Assembly: GCA_941918925.1 (NCBI GenBank)
Contig: OW799236.1
Location: 70,336,465 to 70,400,464, forward strand
Source of the DNA: Phyto melanocephala
Taxonomy: Eukaryota > Arthropoda > Insecta > Diptera > Rhinophoridae
Direction: 5' to 3'
DNA length: 64,000 nt
Part shown: in pieces, positions 1-8,987 of the stretch
Layout of the letters: every line of letters begins with the position of its first letter
How positions within the stretch are numbered: position 1 is the stretch's first letter
Notes under the pieces: model-generated
What the model saw: only the letters and a program-made list of their open reading frames with translations
Told to the model about the DNA's origin: nothing
The model's database searches: none
Made by a program: the position numbers and the translations under genes

Positions 1-359
1 CAAAAACCAGCAGTGCTTCCCATTCAACGAACTAAGAAGGCATTCACAGATTTTCTAACATTTTATACAGACCTGTTTTGCAGAAATTTAAATATTTTTT
101 ACAATTCTCCCGATTGTGGACGAATTTGAACGATTATGTTGATCAAAAGAATTACGAAGTGCACAAAACGCATTTTGATTTGAACGACCATTTTTTAAAA
201 AACCTGAATAACTTTAAAGCGTTGCTCACTTGCGTATCTTTCCACGGATCAAATTGAGTAAGTTTGAGATTGAGAAATATCAAATGAAATGCAGAAAACA
301 AATTTAAAGACTAGGTGTAGTTCACCTTCAACATGGGTCCTTAAAATTTAACCACCCTC
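1..359 (-). mobile_element. mariner-type transposon remnant, N-terminal end, cut by window edge
   Basis: Read on the minus strand, the segment gives a broken reading frame with DQHNRSNSSTIGRIVKN, typical of the N-terminal helix-turn-helix region of a mariner (IS630/Tc1) transposase. The outer end is an inverted-repeat terminus (CCACCC then TA at 360-361). The same family occurs at 44437-45043 and, more decayed, at 59600-60660. The copy has stop codons and cannot encode an enzyme. It runs off the left edge, so its full structure is unknown. Confidence 0.7.
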
Positions 360-361
360 TA

Positions 362-502
362 CAAAGAAAGTGATACATATTTTATTATAAAGAGATTATT
401 CCATAATGATTAACAAAATAATAAATATTGTGCTTTAAATGTACACAAAATTGGTGGTGGGTATAAAAGATTCGGCACAGCCGAATATAGTGCTCTTACT
501 TG
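362..502 (+). mobile_element. 3' end of a Helentron-like (DINE/HINE-type) non-autonomous element
   Basis: The tail carries GGGTATA, then the hairpin GATTCGGC-ACA-GCCGAATA, then GCTCTTACTTG and a T run. It is nearly identical to 45046-45186, which lies beside the same mariner family at the same junction. Subterminal GGGTATA repeats, a 3' hairpin and insertion in T runs resemble Helentron-associated elements of flies. The class assignment is inference; the repeat relationship is seen directly. Confidence 0.55.
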
Positions 503-938
503 TTTTAGTTCATTCAGTGAAATTATCAAATATGTGTAATTGTTATGTTGCCAAATACCAAACAAACTGTAAATTATAAGCATTTATTTGTTTCCTTTTT
601 TTATACATTTATTCGCAAACATATTACTGATAACAACTTAAATTCTATATTTAAATCTATTTTAATAATTAAGGCTTTATAAAGTCCTTAGCGTATATAA
701 ACTTTAGTTTAATAAGAATTACTCTAATTGAGCTTTGTGTGAAAAAGTTTAATAATAGCAGGTTAACGGTTTAATTTATAAAACTTAAAGTAGTTTTATT
801 AGAATTTGTTTAACTCAGTTTAATAGGAACTCAATTTTCTAGACCCTTTGGAAACTTTAAACAATTTTTACAAATAAGGCAATAATTGGCTGTATCTTCG
901 AAAATAATACAAAAATAAAACTAAAATATTTTTGTAAT
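503..938. other. AT-rich spacer, nothing identified
   Basis: Short TTTAATA-rich runs around 700-840 recur irregularly. No coding or RNA signal seen. Confidence 0.5.
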
Positions 939-1498
939 TTAAAAATTCTTGAAATTGTATATTAAAATGCTAAAATAACAGAAAAAAATATAAAGGGCTT
1001 CGGCTGTGTGGCACGTAGCGCCGTCCTGTTGAAACCAAATGTTGGCAATATCCTCCTCTTCAATTTTTGTGAACAAAAATTCGTTAAACATGGTCCGATA
1101 ACGATCGCCATTGACTACGGCCACTCCTTGCTCATTTTCGAAGAAAAATGGACCAATTATGCCTCTGGACCAAAATCCGCACCAAACAGTGACTCGTTTT
1201 GGGTGTATCGGCTTTTCAATGTATGCTTGCGGGGTTTCTGTGCCCCAAATGTGACAATTTTGCTTGTTTACATACCTGCCAAGATCAAAATGAGCTTCAT
1301 CTGAAAAGATGATTTTTTTTTGGCAAAATCGGCCAAAGTAATGTGGCAATATTTCCCAGCGTTGTTCAAGCGTATACACAACCATTCGTTCAACGGAAGG
1401 ATAAAACTAATTATCTGTCAAATCATACATGAGCTAAGTGTTACCATTCACGAAATAAGCACTAGTTGAAAGAAAAACGTTAGTTGGAGGACCCTTTA
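939..1498 (-). pseudogene. Internally deleted mariner-type transposase, copy A of a deletion series
   Basis: The minus-strand frame (939-1385) encodes an N-terminal stretch, then IIFSDEAHFDLG with the first catalytic Asp, and WFQQDGATCHTAE with the second. It then leaves the transposase, so the third catalytic residue and the C-terminus are missing. The 5' terminus at about 1498 reads TA then AAGGGTCC. Two plus-strand relatives (53511-53988 and 59159-59573) share both the 5' leader and the abrupt end just after the second Asp motif. The N-terminal part is also shortened: the first ~17 codons run straight into the DEAHF region. It cannot encode a working transposase. The family assignment rests on the DEAHF and QQDGATCHTA motifs. 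Confidence 0.8.
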
Positions 1499-1638
1499 CA
1501 TATGTGTACGTACATAAATATGTATGTATGTAGTTAATGGATTCTTAACTGTATAAACCATTAAAAGTATGTCAATGACTTAAATCTTATCTTGTGATAA
1601 TGTAATGTTTAAATTTCTAAAAATTAGACTAGATTTAA
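1499..1638. other. Spacer between mariner copy A and the copia element
   Basis: AT-rich with TATG-type microsatellite tracts. The last five bases (1634-1638, TTTAA) are the left copy of the copia target duplication. Confidence 0.6.
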
Positions 1639-1816
1639 TGTTAGTATCACCCTGTAATTACTATTTACAATCCACACACTTTACCATTTACTCATGTACA
1701 TATCCTAAATATCATTTTTATATCTTGTAAGTTACTCATTCATTAAACGTCTTATAGTAAAGTTCAACTCGTGTACTTAATTTAACACTTATTTAAATTC
1801 CGCTAAAAGCCTCACA
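1639..1816 (+). repeat. copia left LTR
   Basis: 178 bp, TGTTAG...TCACA, with no difference seen from the right LTR at 5912-6089. Confidence 0.95.
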
Positions 1817-1818
1817 AA

Positions 1819-1833
1819 GGTTATGGGCCCAGC
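1819..1833 (+). promoter_or_regulatory. copia primer-binding site, initiator tRNA-Met internal fragment
   Basis: GGTTATGGGCCCAGC is complementary to the anticodon stem-loop of initiator tRNA-Met, not to the tRNA 3' end. Drosophila copia is known to prime from a cleaved half of this tRNA, and this element evidently does the same. Confidence 0.85.
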
Positions 1834-1924
1834 GTGCCAAATAATATGTTATTAAGTCGGTCGAGTGTTTGTTTAAAAAACTTTTGTCTAATTTATAAAA
1901 TTCGTGTTTGTACATTTGTGAAAA

Positions 1925-4900
1925 ATGTCAAGTTCGATGCAAATCGAAAAACTGAATGAGATCAACTATCCAAGTTGGTCAATACACATGAGAAGTCTTC
2001 TGATCACGTTGGACTACTGGACGGTGGTAGAAAATATTTGTTCGCCAACAGCATCAGCAGAAGAAAAAGTCAAATGGAAATCAACGGACCAAAAAGCATT
2101 GGCTACGATCACATTAAGTATTAAACCCTCTGAGTTAATACACATTAAAAAATGTAGATCCGCCAGAGAAGCTTGGGAAAAATTAAACTCTGTGTACATA
2201 GCAAAAAGTCCTGCCCGTAAGGTTAATTTATTTAAAAAATTGGTAAGATTTAAAATACAAGATTCAGTAAGCTACACACAGCAAATTAACGAGTTTAGTA
2301 ATTTGGTGGAGTCGTTAAAAGAAATCGATGTGTCTGTCCCCGATGACTTTATTAGTATTTTGTTGCTTTGTAGTCTCCCCGATGACTTTGAAAGTTTTAT
2401 TGTTGCCATAGAAAGTAGAGACAAATTACCAACAATAGATCAATTGAAGGTCAAGATATTGGAAGAGCATCAACGTCGCGGCGAAAAAGTCAACATTGTT
2501 GAAGAGCACGTATTTGCAGCGAATTCAAAAATGAAAGAAAAATTTAAAAATAAATACCAAACGAATAGGAAATATAACAACATCAAGTGCTATGCATGCG
2601 GGAAGAGGGGCCATATAAAATCACAATGCAATAAGAAAGAAATTGTGATGAGTGTAAGAGAATGTGATTTAAGCTCAAATCAGAATGAGTGGATCGTAGA
2701 TAGTGGAGCATCATCGCACATGAGTGGAAATAAAAATTTATTTAATTTATTAAGATACCATAAACAAAAAGTAAGCATGGCTTCGGGTGATTGTGTGTAT
2801 GCAGAAGGCATAGGTGATGTAATTTTAAAATCGGAGTATACCGACATCACACTATGCAATGTTCTCTTTGTACCAAAGTTAAATGCTAATTTTTTATCTG
2901 TGAATAAAATAATTAAGCATGGAAACAAAATGTATTTTTCAGAAGAGAAGGCTATTGCAAAAGCAAAATCTGGTAATATAATTTTTGAAGCTCAATCGAA
3001 GAGTGGCATTTTTACAACAAATTTGTTATTAAAAGAAGCAAAAGAAAATGTGATGATGGCTAAGTGTAAACAAAAGCAAAGTTGTGACGTATGGCATAGA
3101 AGATTCGGGCATGTAAATATTCGTGATTTAGAAAATATGTATAAAAATGAAATTGTACGTGGTTTACAATTTGGCGACATTCAAAATTTTTCGTGTATTA
3201 CATGTGCTATGTGTAAGCTGACAGTTCAACCATTTCCAAGTTATGGTGAACGTTTTACAAAGAGAGTTTTAGAGTTAGTGCACACAGATATATGTGGTCC
3301 CACGAGGATATCAAGTGAAGGAGGTTCACGTTATTTCATATCTTTTATAGATGATTTTTCGCGCTTTACAACCATATATTTTTTGAAGAAAAAATCTGAC
3401 GCATTCGTTGCATTTAAAGATTTTCACACCAATGCAGAAAGACAGACGGGTTTGAAGCTAAAAATCTTACGTAGCGACAATGGTTGTGAATACACAAATA
3501 ATAATTTTCAAAACTATTTATTGTCTGCAGGTATATCGCATCAAACAACCGTGTGTTATACTCCTCAACAAAATGGAATTGCAGAAAGGGCAAACAGAAC
3601 AATAATAGAGATGGCCCGTTGTTTGCTTATGGATTCTGGTTTGTCGCATACGTTATGGTCTGAAGCTGTAAATACCGCCACATACTTGAGGAATCGCTGC
3701 CCAACAAAAGTGCTGTCAAAATGTACCCCTTACGAGTGTTGGTTTGGACGTAAACCCTCAGTATCTCATCTACGTACATTTGGTTGTATTGCAGTTGCTT
3801 TAGATAAAAAACCTGGTCGTTCTAAACTCAAACCAAAAGGCAAGAAATATACGTTTGTTGGTTATTCGCACAAAACTAAAGGCTACCGCTTATATGATAA
3901 TGAGACCAAAACAATTGTTATTGCTCGTAGTGTAATTTTCTTTGAACCTAACATGCAGCCAGCTGATACAAGCGAAAATGAAAACAACACAAATACCGAA
4001 AAAAATAGTACTGATGATTGGTTTGACATAATAATAAATGAGAGAGAAAATATCAGAGATAATAACAAAGCAGTCAAGCAAATTGTGTTAAATACGGAAA
4101 GCAGTGAAGAAATAGATGACGATAATAATGTAAGTTCTGAGGACGATAATAATAGTGAAGGTGGTTTAAAAAGAAAAAGAGGAAGGCCACGATTAGAAAA
4201 AACTGGAAAAAGAGGTCGCCCTAAAAAGGTTCGTGTAGTTGCAAATACCGATACCATCAACGGGTTAATTGTGGACAACGAAAATCCAAAAACAGTCCAG
4301 GAAGCAATGGAAAGTATAAATTCAAATTTTTGGAGAGATGCGATGAAATCTGAATTCAACACATTGCAAAATAACAACACATGGGAGCTAGTGGAGAGGC
4401 CTAAAGATAAAAATATTATAGGTTGTAAGTGGGTCTTCGTTACAAAAACAAACTCGTCGGGAAATATAGAAAAATATAAGGCACGCCTTGTGGCACAAGG
4501 TTTTTCCCAAAAATACACAGTTGACTACACCGAAACTTACTCCCCCGTTGCAAGATATTCTACAATTAGAATGCTATTTGCTATTGCAGTACAAAAGAAG
4601 ATGCTGGTCAACCATATTGATGTCGTTGCTGCTTATTTGAACGGTGAGTTACAGGAAGAGGTGTATATGCATCAACCACAAATGTTTGTCGATGAAAAAT
4701 ATCCGTATCATGTGTGTAAGCTAAAAAAGTCGCTTTATGGGCTGAAACAGGCCGGTCGAGATTGGTATCGTAAAATTAACCAAATACTTGTTGATCTCAA
4801 TTTTATTCGGTGTAAAACCGATAATTGTTTGTACACAATGAACAGAAATGGAGAACTGGTATTAATAGCTATATATGTTGATGACATATTGTTGTCCTGC

Positions 4901-5830
4901 TCATCTGAGAGAACTATGAGTGAGGTTGTGGCGAAACTAAACTTACATATTGACGCCATAGATAGAGGACCAGTTAAATACTATTTGGGGATGCAAATAG
5001 AAAGAGATGGTCCCAGAGGGGCAATAAAAATACACCAAGCGAAGTATATAAAAGAATTACTTGAACAATGGAAAATGACAGACTGTAAACCATCAACTAC
5101 CCCATGTGCTGCTGGTATGGTTTTAGAAAGGTGTACAGGAGAAAATTGCTGTGGTTTTGATACAAAAACTTATCAGTCCCTCATCGGTTCACTTAATTAC
5201 TTGTCTGTTATATCTCGTCCGGATATTACACATATTGTGTCAAAGCTTTCGCAGTTCAATACACATCCGGAAAAAGAACATTTTATAGCAGCTAAACATG
5301 TTTTGAGATATCTCAAACGCAAGCCCAAAGGTACGTTATGTTACAATTCTACTAATGGTTTAATATGTTACACAGATGCTGACTGGGGCTCCGATACAAG
5401 TGACAGGAAGTCGTATAGTGGGTTCGTCTTATTTCTGGCAGGTGGACCGATATCCTGGGAGTCAAGGAAACAGAATATTGTATCTCTAAGTTCCATGGAA
5501 GCCGAATACGTAGCTATGTGCCAAGGAGCAAAAGAAGTTGTATTCCATCGTAGCGTTCTATCTGAGATTGGTTTTCCAGACTACACTAAAGATCCTACAA
5601 AAATTATGTGTGACAATCAAAGTGCCATATTTCTCGTACAAAATCCAGTGGCACATAAAAGAAGCAAGCATATAGATATACGCTACCATTATACTCGTGA
5701 AAAATTTGAATCAAATGAAATTATAATTCAGTACGTCTGTTCAAATGAAAATATTGCAGATTTGTTTACTAAATGTTTAGGAAAAGAAAAGCATTTGAAA
5801 TTCTGTAATATGATGAATTTAATGTCATAA
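1925..5830 (+). CDS. copia Gag-Pol polyprotein, 1301 aa, intact
   Basis: A single frame encodes the element's capsid and enzymes. Order: UBN2-type Gag in the first ~190 residues; CCHC zinc knuckle C222-C225-H230-C235; aspartic protease with DSGASSH at D259; pre-integrase zinc region from about H391; integrase catalytic triad D455, D518, E554 (spacing of 35 between the last two); reverse transcriptase with YVDD at 984-987; RNase H with catalytic D1151 and downstream SSMEAEY and DNQSAI motifs. All expected catalytic residues are present, and the length is slightly below Drosophila copia's ~1400. The linker between integrase and reverse transcriptase carries two RGRP AT-hook-like motifs (752-755 and 763-766) in a Lys/Arg-rich stretch after an acidic one, a plausible nuclear-import or DNA-tethering signal. 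The ATG lies 109 bp past the LTR and is the first in frame. Gag and Pol are in one frame, so the protein ratio must be set by another means, such as the splicing known for copia. Confidence 0.95.
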   Translation: MSSSMQIEKLNEINYPSWSIHMRSLLITLDYWTVVENICSPTASAEEKVKWKSTDQKALATITLSIKPSELIHIKKCRSAREAWEKLNSVYIAKSPARKVNLFKKLVRFKIQDSVSYTQQINEFSNLVESLKEIDVSVPDDFISILLLCSLPDDFESFIVAIESRDKLPTIDQLKVKILEEHQRRGEKVNIVEEHVFAANSKMKEKFKNKYQTNRKYNNIKCYACGKRGHIKSQCNKKEIVMSVRECDLSSNQNEWIVDSGASSHMSGNKNLFNLLRYHKQKVSMASGDCVYAEGIGDVILKSEYTDITLCNVLFVPKLNANFLSVNKIIKHGNKMYFSEEKAIAKAKSGNIIFEAQSKSGIFTTNLLLKEAKENVMMAKCKQKQSCDVWHRRFGHVNIRDLENMYKNEIVRGLQFGDIQNFSCITCAMCKLTVQPFPSYGERFTKRVLELVHTDICGPTRISSEGGSRYFISFIDDFSRFTTIYFLKKKSDAFVAFKDFHTNAERQTGLKLKILRSDNGCEYTNNNFQNYLLSAGISHQTTVCYTPQQNGIAERANRTIIEMARCLLMDSGLSHTLWSEAVNTATYLRNRCPTKVLSKCTPYECWFGRKPSVSHLRTFGCIAVALDKKPGRSKLKPKGKKYTFVGYSHKTKGYRLYDNETKTIVIARSVIFFEPNMQPADTSENENNTNTEKNSTDDWFDIIINERENIRDNNKAVKQIVLNTESSEEIDDDNNVSSEDDNNSEGGLKRKRGRPRLEKTGKRGRPKKVRVVANTDTINGLIVDNENPKTVQEAMESINSNFWRDAMKSEFNTLQNNNTWELVERPKDKNIIGCKWVFVTKTNSSGNIEKYKARLVAQGFSQKYTVDYTETYSPVARYSTIRMLFAIAVQKKMLVNHIDVVAAYLNGELQEEVYMHQPQMFVDEKYPYHVCKLKKSLYGLKQAGRDWYRKINQILVDLNFIRCKTDNCLYTMNRNGELVLIAIYVDDILLSCSSERTMSEVVAKLNLHIDAIDRGPVKYYLGMQIERDGPRGAIKIHQAKYIKELLEQWKMTDCKPSTTPCAAGMVLERCTGENCCGFDTKTYQSLIGSLNYLSVISRPDITHIVSKLSQFNTHPEKEHFIAAKHVLRYLKRKPKGTLCYNSTNGLICYTDADWGSDTSDRKSYSGFVLFLAGGPISWESRKQNIVSLSSMEAEYVAMCQGAKEVVFHRSVLSEIGFPDYTKDPTKIMCDNQSAIFLVQNPVAHKRSKHIDIRYHYTREKFESNEIIIQYVCSNENIADLFTKCLGKEKHLKFCNMMNLMS

Positions 5831-5900
5831 ATTATTGTAATTATATAAAATTTTGTTTATTATATTAAATATAATTATTTTTGTGTAAAGTATTTGGATT

Positions 5901-5911
5901 GAGGAAGAGTA
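5901..5911 (+). promoter_or_regulatory. copia polypurine tract
   Basis: GAGGAAGAGTA directly abuts the right LTR, the expected position of the plus-strand primer. Confidence 0.8.
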
Positions 5912-6089
5912 TGTTAGTATCACCCTGTAATTACTATTTACAATCCACACACTTTACCATTTACTCATGTACATATCCTAAATATCATTTTTATATCTTG
6001 TAAGTTACTCATTCATTAAACGTCTTATAGTAAAGTTCAACTCGTGTACTTAATTTAACACTTATTTAAATTCCGCTAAAAGCCTCACA
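5912..6089 (+). repeat. copia right LTR
   Basis: 178 bp, apparently identical to the left LTR; followed by the TTTAA target duplication. Confidence 0.95.
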
Positions 6090-6309
6090 TTTAATTTGGA
6101 GTCGATCTTTTGAAACAGACAGTGTACAATGCAAAATTCTAAAGAGCTATTTGAAATATGTACATACTTATATGTATATACTTACATACAATCAAAAATT
6201 TGGTTATTTTAATACGACGCATCGCTACAACGACAAGATTTGCTGTTCTTTCGTTTTTATACTTACTAACTTGTAGATAATTTACTATGTTGTAAAGTAT
6301 TTATCATAT

Positions 6310-6808
6310 TGTTACAGATTTATTTTAAAGAAGCTTAATTTACATTATAATTTATTTTAGTTGTAGTAGTTTAAGTTACTGTTGTTTTATTTGCATTAGT
6401 TTATTTCACTGGTTGTTCGAAAATGATGTTTGTTATTATGTGTAGCATACTTTTAGGCACTTTTATTATTCGTGCATATTACTTAACGTCTTAATTTAAA
6501 TGTAACGGTTTTCGAATGTACATACGAGAAATTTGTCGAATGTTACCGAACACCACTATGTTACTATAAATAGCCGAACAACACAGCTAGCATGATCAGT
6601 ATTACAATAGAGCTTGTAAAGTGTGTATCAAGGTGAGTTTGATAATAAAAGTGTATAACCATAAGTTAAGTGATATAAAAGCAATCTTTGAGTGTGTTTA
6701 AGTAAATAAAGTGCTCTTAATTTTATAACGAATTTCAACTGTTTTTGAAGAACTCAAAGAATATTTAAAGGAAATAATCCAACGTTTATAAAAGGTATAA
6801 ACGTAACA
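6310..6808 (+). repeat. Solo LTR of the SAP-Gag gypsy family
   Basis: 499 bp, TGTTAC...TAACA, flanked on both sides by ATAT (6306-6309 and 6809-6812). It is clearly related to the 530-bp LTRs at 7769 and 11131 but lacks a short duplicated segment around the GAATGTAC motif and has scattered differences, so it is an older or sister-subfamily insertion. A TATAAATA box (6565-6572) and an initiator-like TCAGT (6596-6600) are kept. The internal region was presumably lost by LTR-LTR recombination. Confidence 0.9.
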
Positions 6809-6850
6809 ATATGTATGAACATAGGAACCAAAAAAAATATAATAGAGGAA

Positions 6851-7090
6851 ATCACCCTTCGTTGTAAACAGATCATGCAAACGTTGCAGATCTTGCAAGT
6901 CTAGTATATATATTCTATTGCAAACGTTACTTTTAAAAATTTCCAACTGTTTTTACTATTAGAAATTAGTGCTTGTGAGGGAAATGCAATTTTAGTGTAT
7001 GTGGTTCTTGTGGTGCTGTAAATTTTGGAACATATACTAGACTTTCAAGATCTGCAACATTTGCATGATTTGTTTACAACGAAGGGTGAT
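6851..7090. repeat. Imperfect inverted repeat, ~57-bp arms, ~125-bp loop
   Basis: 6851-6907 and 7033-7090 are reverse complements with about three mismatches; the outer ends begin ATCACCCTTCGTTG. A transcript would form a long hairpin. It could be a foldback or MITE-type element, or a hairpin-RNA source. No clean target duplication was found at the ends. Confidence 0.75.
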
Positions 7091-7764
7091 TACCGCTAAT
7101 GCAAATGCGTACCATACCATTAAAAAAAATTTAATTTGTAAAGCAAACCTAAAGAACAAAATATAAATGAATTTGAGAGCATAGAGTTAAAAATGAAATT
7201 TCTATGAAATGTTCACAAAATATGAAAATCGTAACCAAATCACTTATTTTGCGTATTCACGTTTTCGAAAAAAAGCTCTGAACGAATGAACATCTATCAC
7301 GTCATTGCCATTATCTTTTACGTGCAATATCACCTGTTTTTGTTTGTTTTGATGTTCGTAAATTTTGCGTCTCATTTTTTTATTGTTTTATAACACTTCG
7401 TATAACAGTTTTGTATGTATTTTTTGTACTAAATATTTATATCGATGGTAACAAGCATGATTCGAAATCCAAATAATTATAAAAGTTATTATTTTTTATA
7501 AATATTAATCACATGGTTTTTAATATTACAGATTATTGATATTTTTATTAAAAACAATGCATAATATCAGGAAAAAATCTATTTTTATTTATAACATTAT
7601 CAGTTTTCTAAATTTCATGAATACTTGTTTATATACAAATAATTTTTCCATTTATTTCTTTAATGAACTTAGGACCCCCAAAAAATTTATTTAAATAGTA
7701 ATAGCCTTTTATTTATCCATATAAATTAAATTCTGATTTCTAATTATTTCAAACCAATTTTATA
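7091..7764. other. AT-rich spacer, nothing identified
   Basis: No coding potential, repeats or RNA signal recognised. Confidence 0.5.
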
Positions 7765-7768
7765 ATAT

Positions 7769-8298
7769 TGTTACAGATTTATTTTTAAGTAGCTTAATTT
7801 ACATTATAATTTATTTTAGTTGTAGTAGTTTAAGTTACTGTAGTTTTATTTGTATTAGTTTATTTTGCTGGTTGTTCGAAAATGTTGTTTGTTATTTTGT
7901 GTAGCATACTTTTAGGCACTTCTATTATTCGTGCATATTACTTAACGTCTTAATTTAAATTTAACGGTTTTCGAATGTACTAGAATGTACATACGAGAAC
8001 GTTGTCGAATGTTACCGAACACCACTACGTTACTATAAATAGCCGAACAACACAGCTAGCGTGATCAGTATTACAATAGAGCTTGTAAAGTGCGTATCAA
8101 AGTGAGTTTGATAATAAAAGTGTATAACTATAAGTGTAATAAGTAAAGTGATATAAGAACAATATTTGAGTGTATTTAAATAAATAAAGTGCTCTTAATT
8201 TTATAACGAATTTAAAGTGTTTTTAATTGCAATAAAAGAACTCAAGAGGTTTATTTAAAGGAAATATTCCAACGTTTATAAAAGGTATAAACGTAACA
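7769..8298 (+). repeat. gypsy-type left LTR
   Basis: 530 bp, TGTTAC...TAACA. The one difference seen from the right LTR is GTTACCGAAC here versus GTTACTGAAC there. Confidence 0.95.
8034..8069 (+). promoter_or_regulatory. LTR core promoter: TATA box and initiator
   Basis: TATAAATA at 8034-8041 is followed by TCAGT at 8065-8069, with the initiator A 33 bases after the first T, the usual spacing for a fly TATA promoter. The same pair is at 11396 in the right LTR and at 6565 in the solo LTR. AATAAA signals near 8181 and 8229 would end transcripts in R/U5. Confidence 0.65.
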
Positions 8299-8300
8299 AC

Positions 8301-8314
8301 TGGTGTCAGAAGTG
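8301..8314 (+). promoter_or_regulatory. Primer-binding site, tRNA-Leu type
   Basis: TGGTGTCAGAAGTG sits two bases after the LTR and matches the complement of the 3' end of a fly tRNA-Leu for 14 bases before diverging. The tRNA identity is from memory. Confidence 0.65.
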
Positions 8315-8348
8315 AAATTGCATTTCAAAAAAATAATAAAAATCAGAC

Positions 8349-8987
8349 ATGAAATTTGAGGAACTTAAAGTTGAACAACTCAAGAAAGAATTGAGTAAGC
8401 TGGCATTGCCGACAACAGGTAATAAAGTAGAATTGCAGAAGAGGCTTCTAGATGAATTTAAGCGCCGTAATATGGACATTGATGGTTACGAGTTTGACGA
8501 AAAAGAAGAAATGGAAGTTTCTACTCGTGCAACTACAAACAACATAGATTTAAGTACAATGCTTGCTGCTATGATGGAAAAAATGGAAATTAAATTCCAG
8601 GAAGCTCAAGAAACTTCTAGAGCTAATAATGAAAAATTATTAGCTGAAGTTAAAGAAGAAAGTAAAATAATGAAGTTGAAATTTCAAGAAACTTCTAGAG
8701 CGAATAATGAAAAATTATTAGCAGAAGTTAAATTAGAAGTTCAAGAAACTTCTAGAGCTAATAATGAAAAATTATTAGCTGAAGTAAAAGAAGAGTTGGA
8801 TTTGAGATTTCAAGAATGTTCTAGAGCTACGAACCAGAAACTTCAGGAAATTTCTGAGGCTGTGAATAACAGAGTCGATTGCGTTGAAAAACAAGTTAAA
8901 GATGTTAACGAAAAATTGCAGTTACAAGTAAAAATGTTGATGAAAAATTGCAATTACAAGACGAAAAATTTAAAAATTTGGAAATAA
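8349..8987 (+). CDS. Gag N-terminal ORF with SAP-like motif and coiled coil
   Basis: 212 codons from an ATG 34 bp past the primer-binding site. Residues ~1-40 look like a SAP motif: two amphipathic helices (LKVEQLKKELSKL and KVELQKRLLDEF) around LPTTGNK, a fold that usually binds AT-rich DNA. From about residue 85 comes a helical region with a tandem repeat QETSRANNEKLLAEVK, three good copies (from 8607, 8685 and 8742) and one degenerate copy (~8805), likely a coiled coil. The last ~19 residues look like out-of-frame translation: the coiled-coil sequence continues in the -1 frame as the start of the next ORF, which has no ATG. A SAP motif is not something I recall as standard in Ty3/gypsy Gag. 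The domain call is from pattern alone. Confidence 0.7.
   Translation: MKFEELKVEQLKKELSKLALPTTGNKVELQKRLLDEFKRRNMDIDGYEFDEKEEMEVSTRATTNNIDLSTMLAAMMEKMEIKFQEAQETSRANNEKLLAEVKEESKIMKLKFQETSRANNEKLLAEVKLEVQETSRANNEKLLAEVKEELDLRFQECSRATNQKLQEISEAVNNRVDCVEKQVKDVNEKLQLQVKMLMKNCNYKTKNLKIWK

Larger units (their letters stand above)
1639..6089 (+). mobile_element. Complete Ty1/copia LTR retrotransposon
   Basis: The 4451-bp element is bounded by 178-bp LTRs that look identical on reading, starts TGTTAG and ends TCACA, and is flanked by TTTAA on both sides (1634-1638 and 6090-6094). Behind the left LTR is a primer-binding site matching an internal initiator-tRNA-Met segment. Before the right LTR is a purine-rich tract. 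One uninterrupted frame encodes Gag-Pol. Identical LTRs plus an intact frame suggest a recent insertion and possible autonomy. Whether it is expressed cannot be told from sequence. Confidence 0.95.

Noticed and set aside
1008..1304. 98-aa plus-strand ORF opposite mariner copy A
   Set aside because: It is the antisense shadow of the transposase fragment; the conserved motifs are on the minus strand.
8948..8950. Start of the second gypsy ORF at this codon
   Set aside because: The codon is TTG, not ATG, and the frame is open further upstream to 8909, so it is not a real start.
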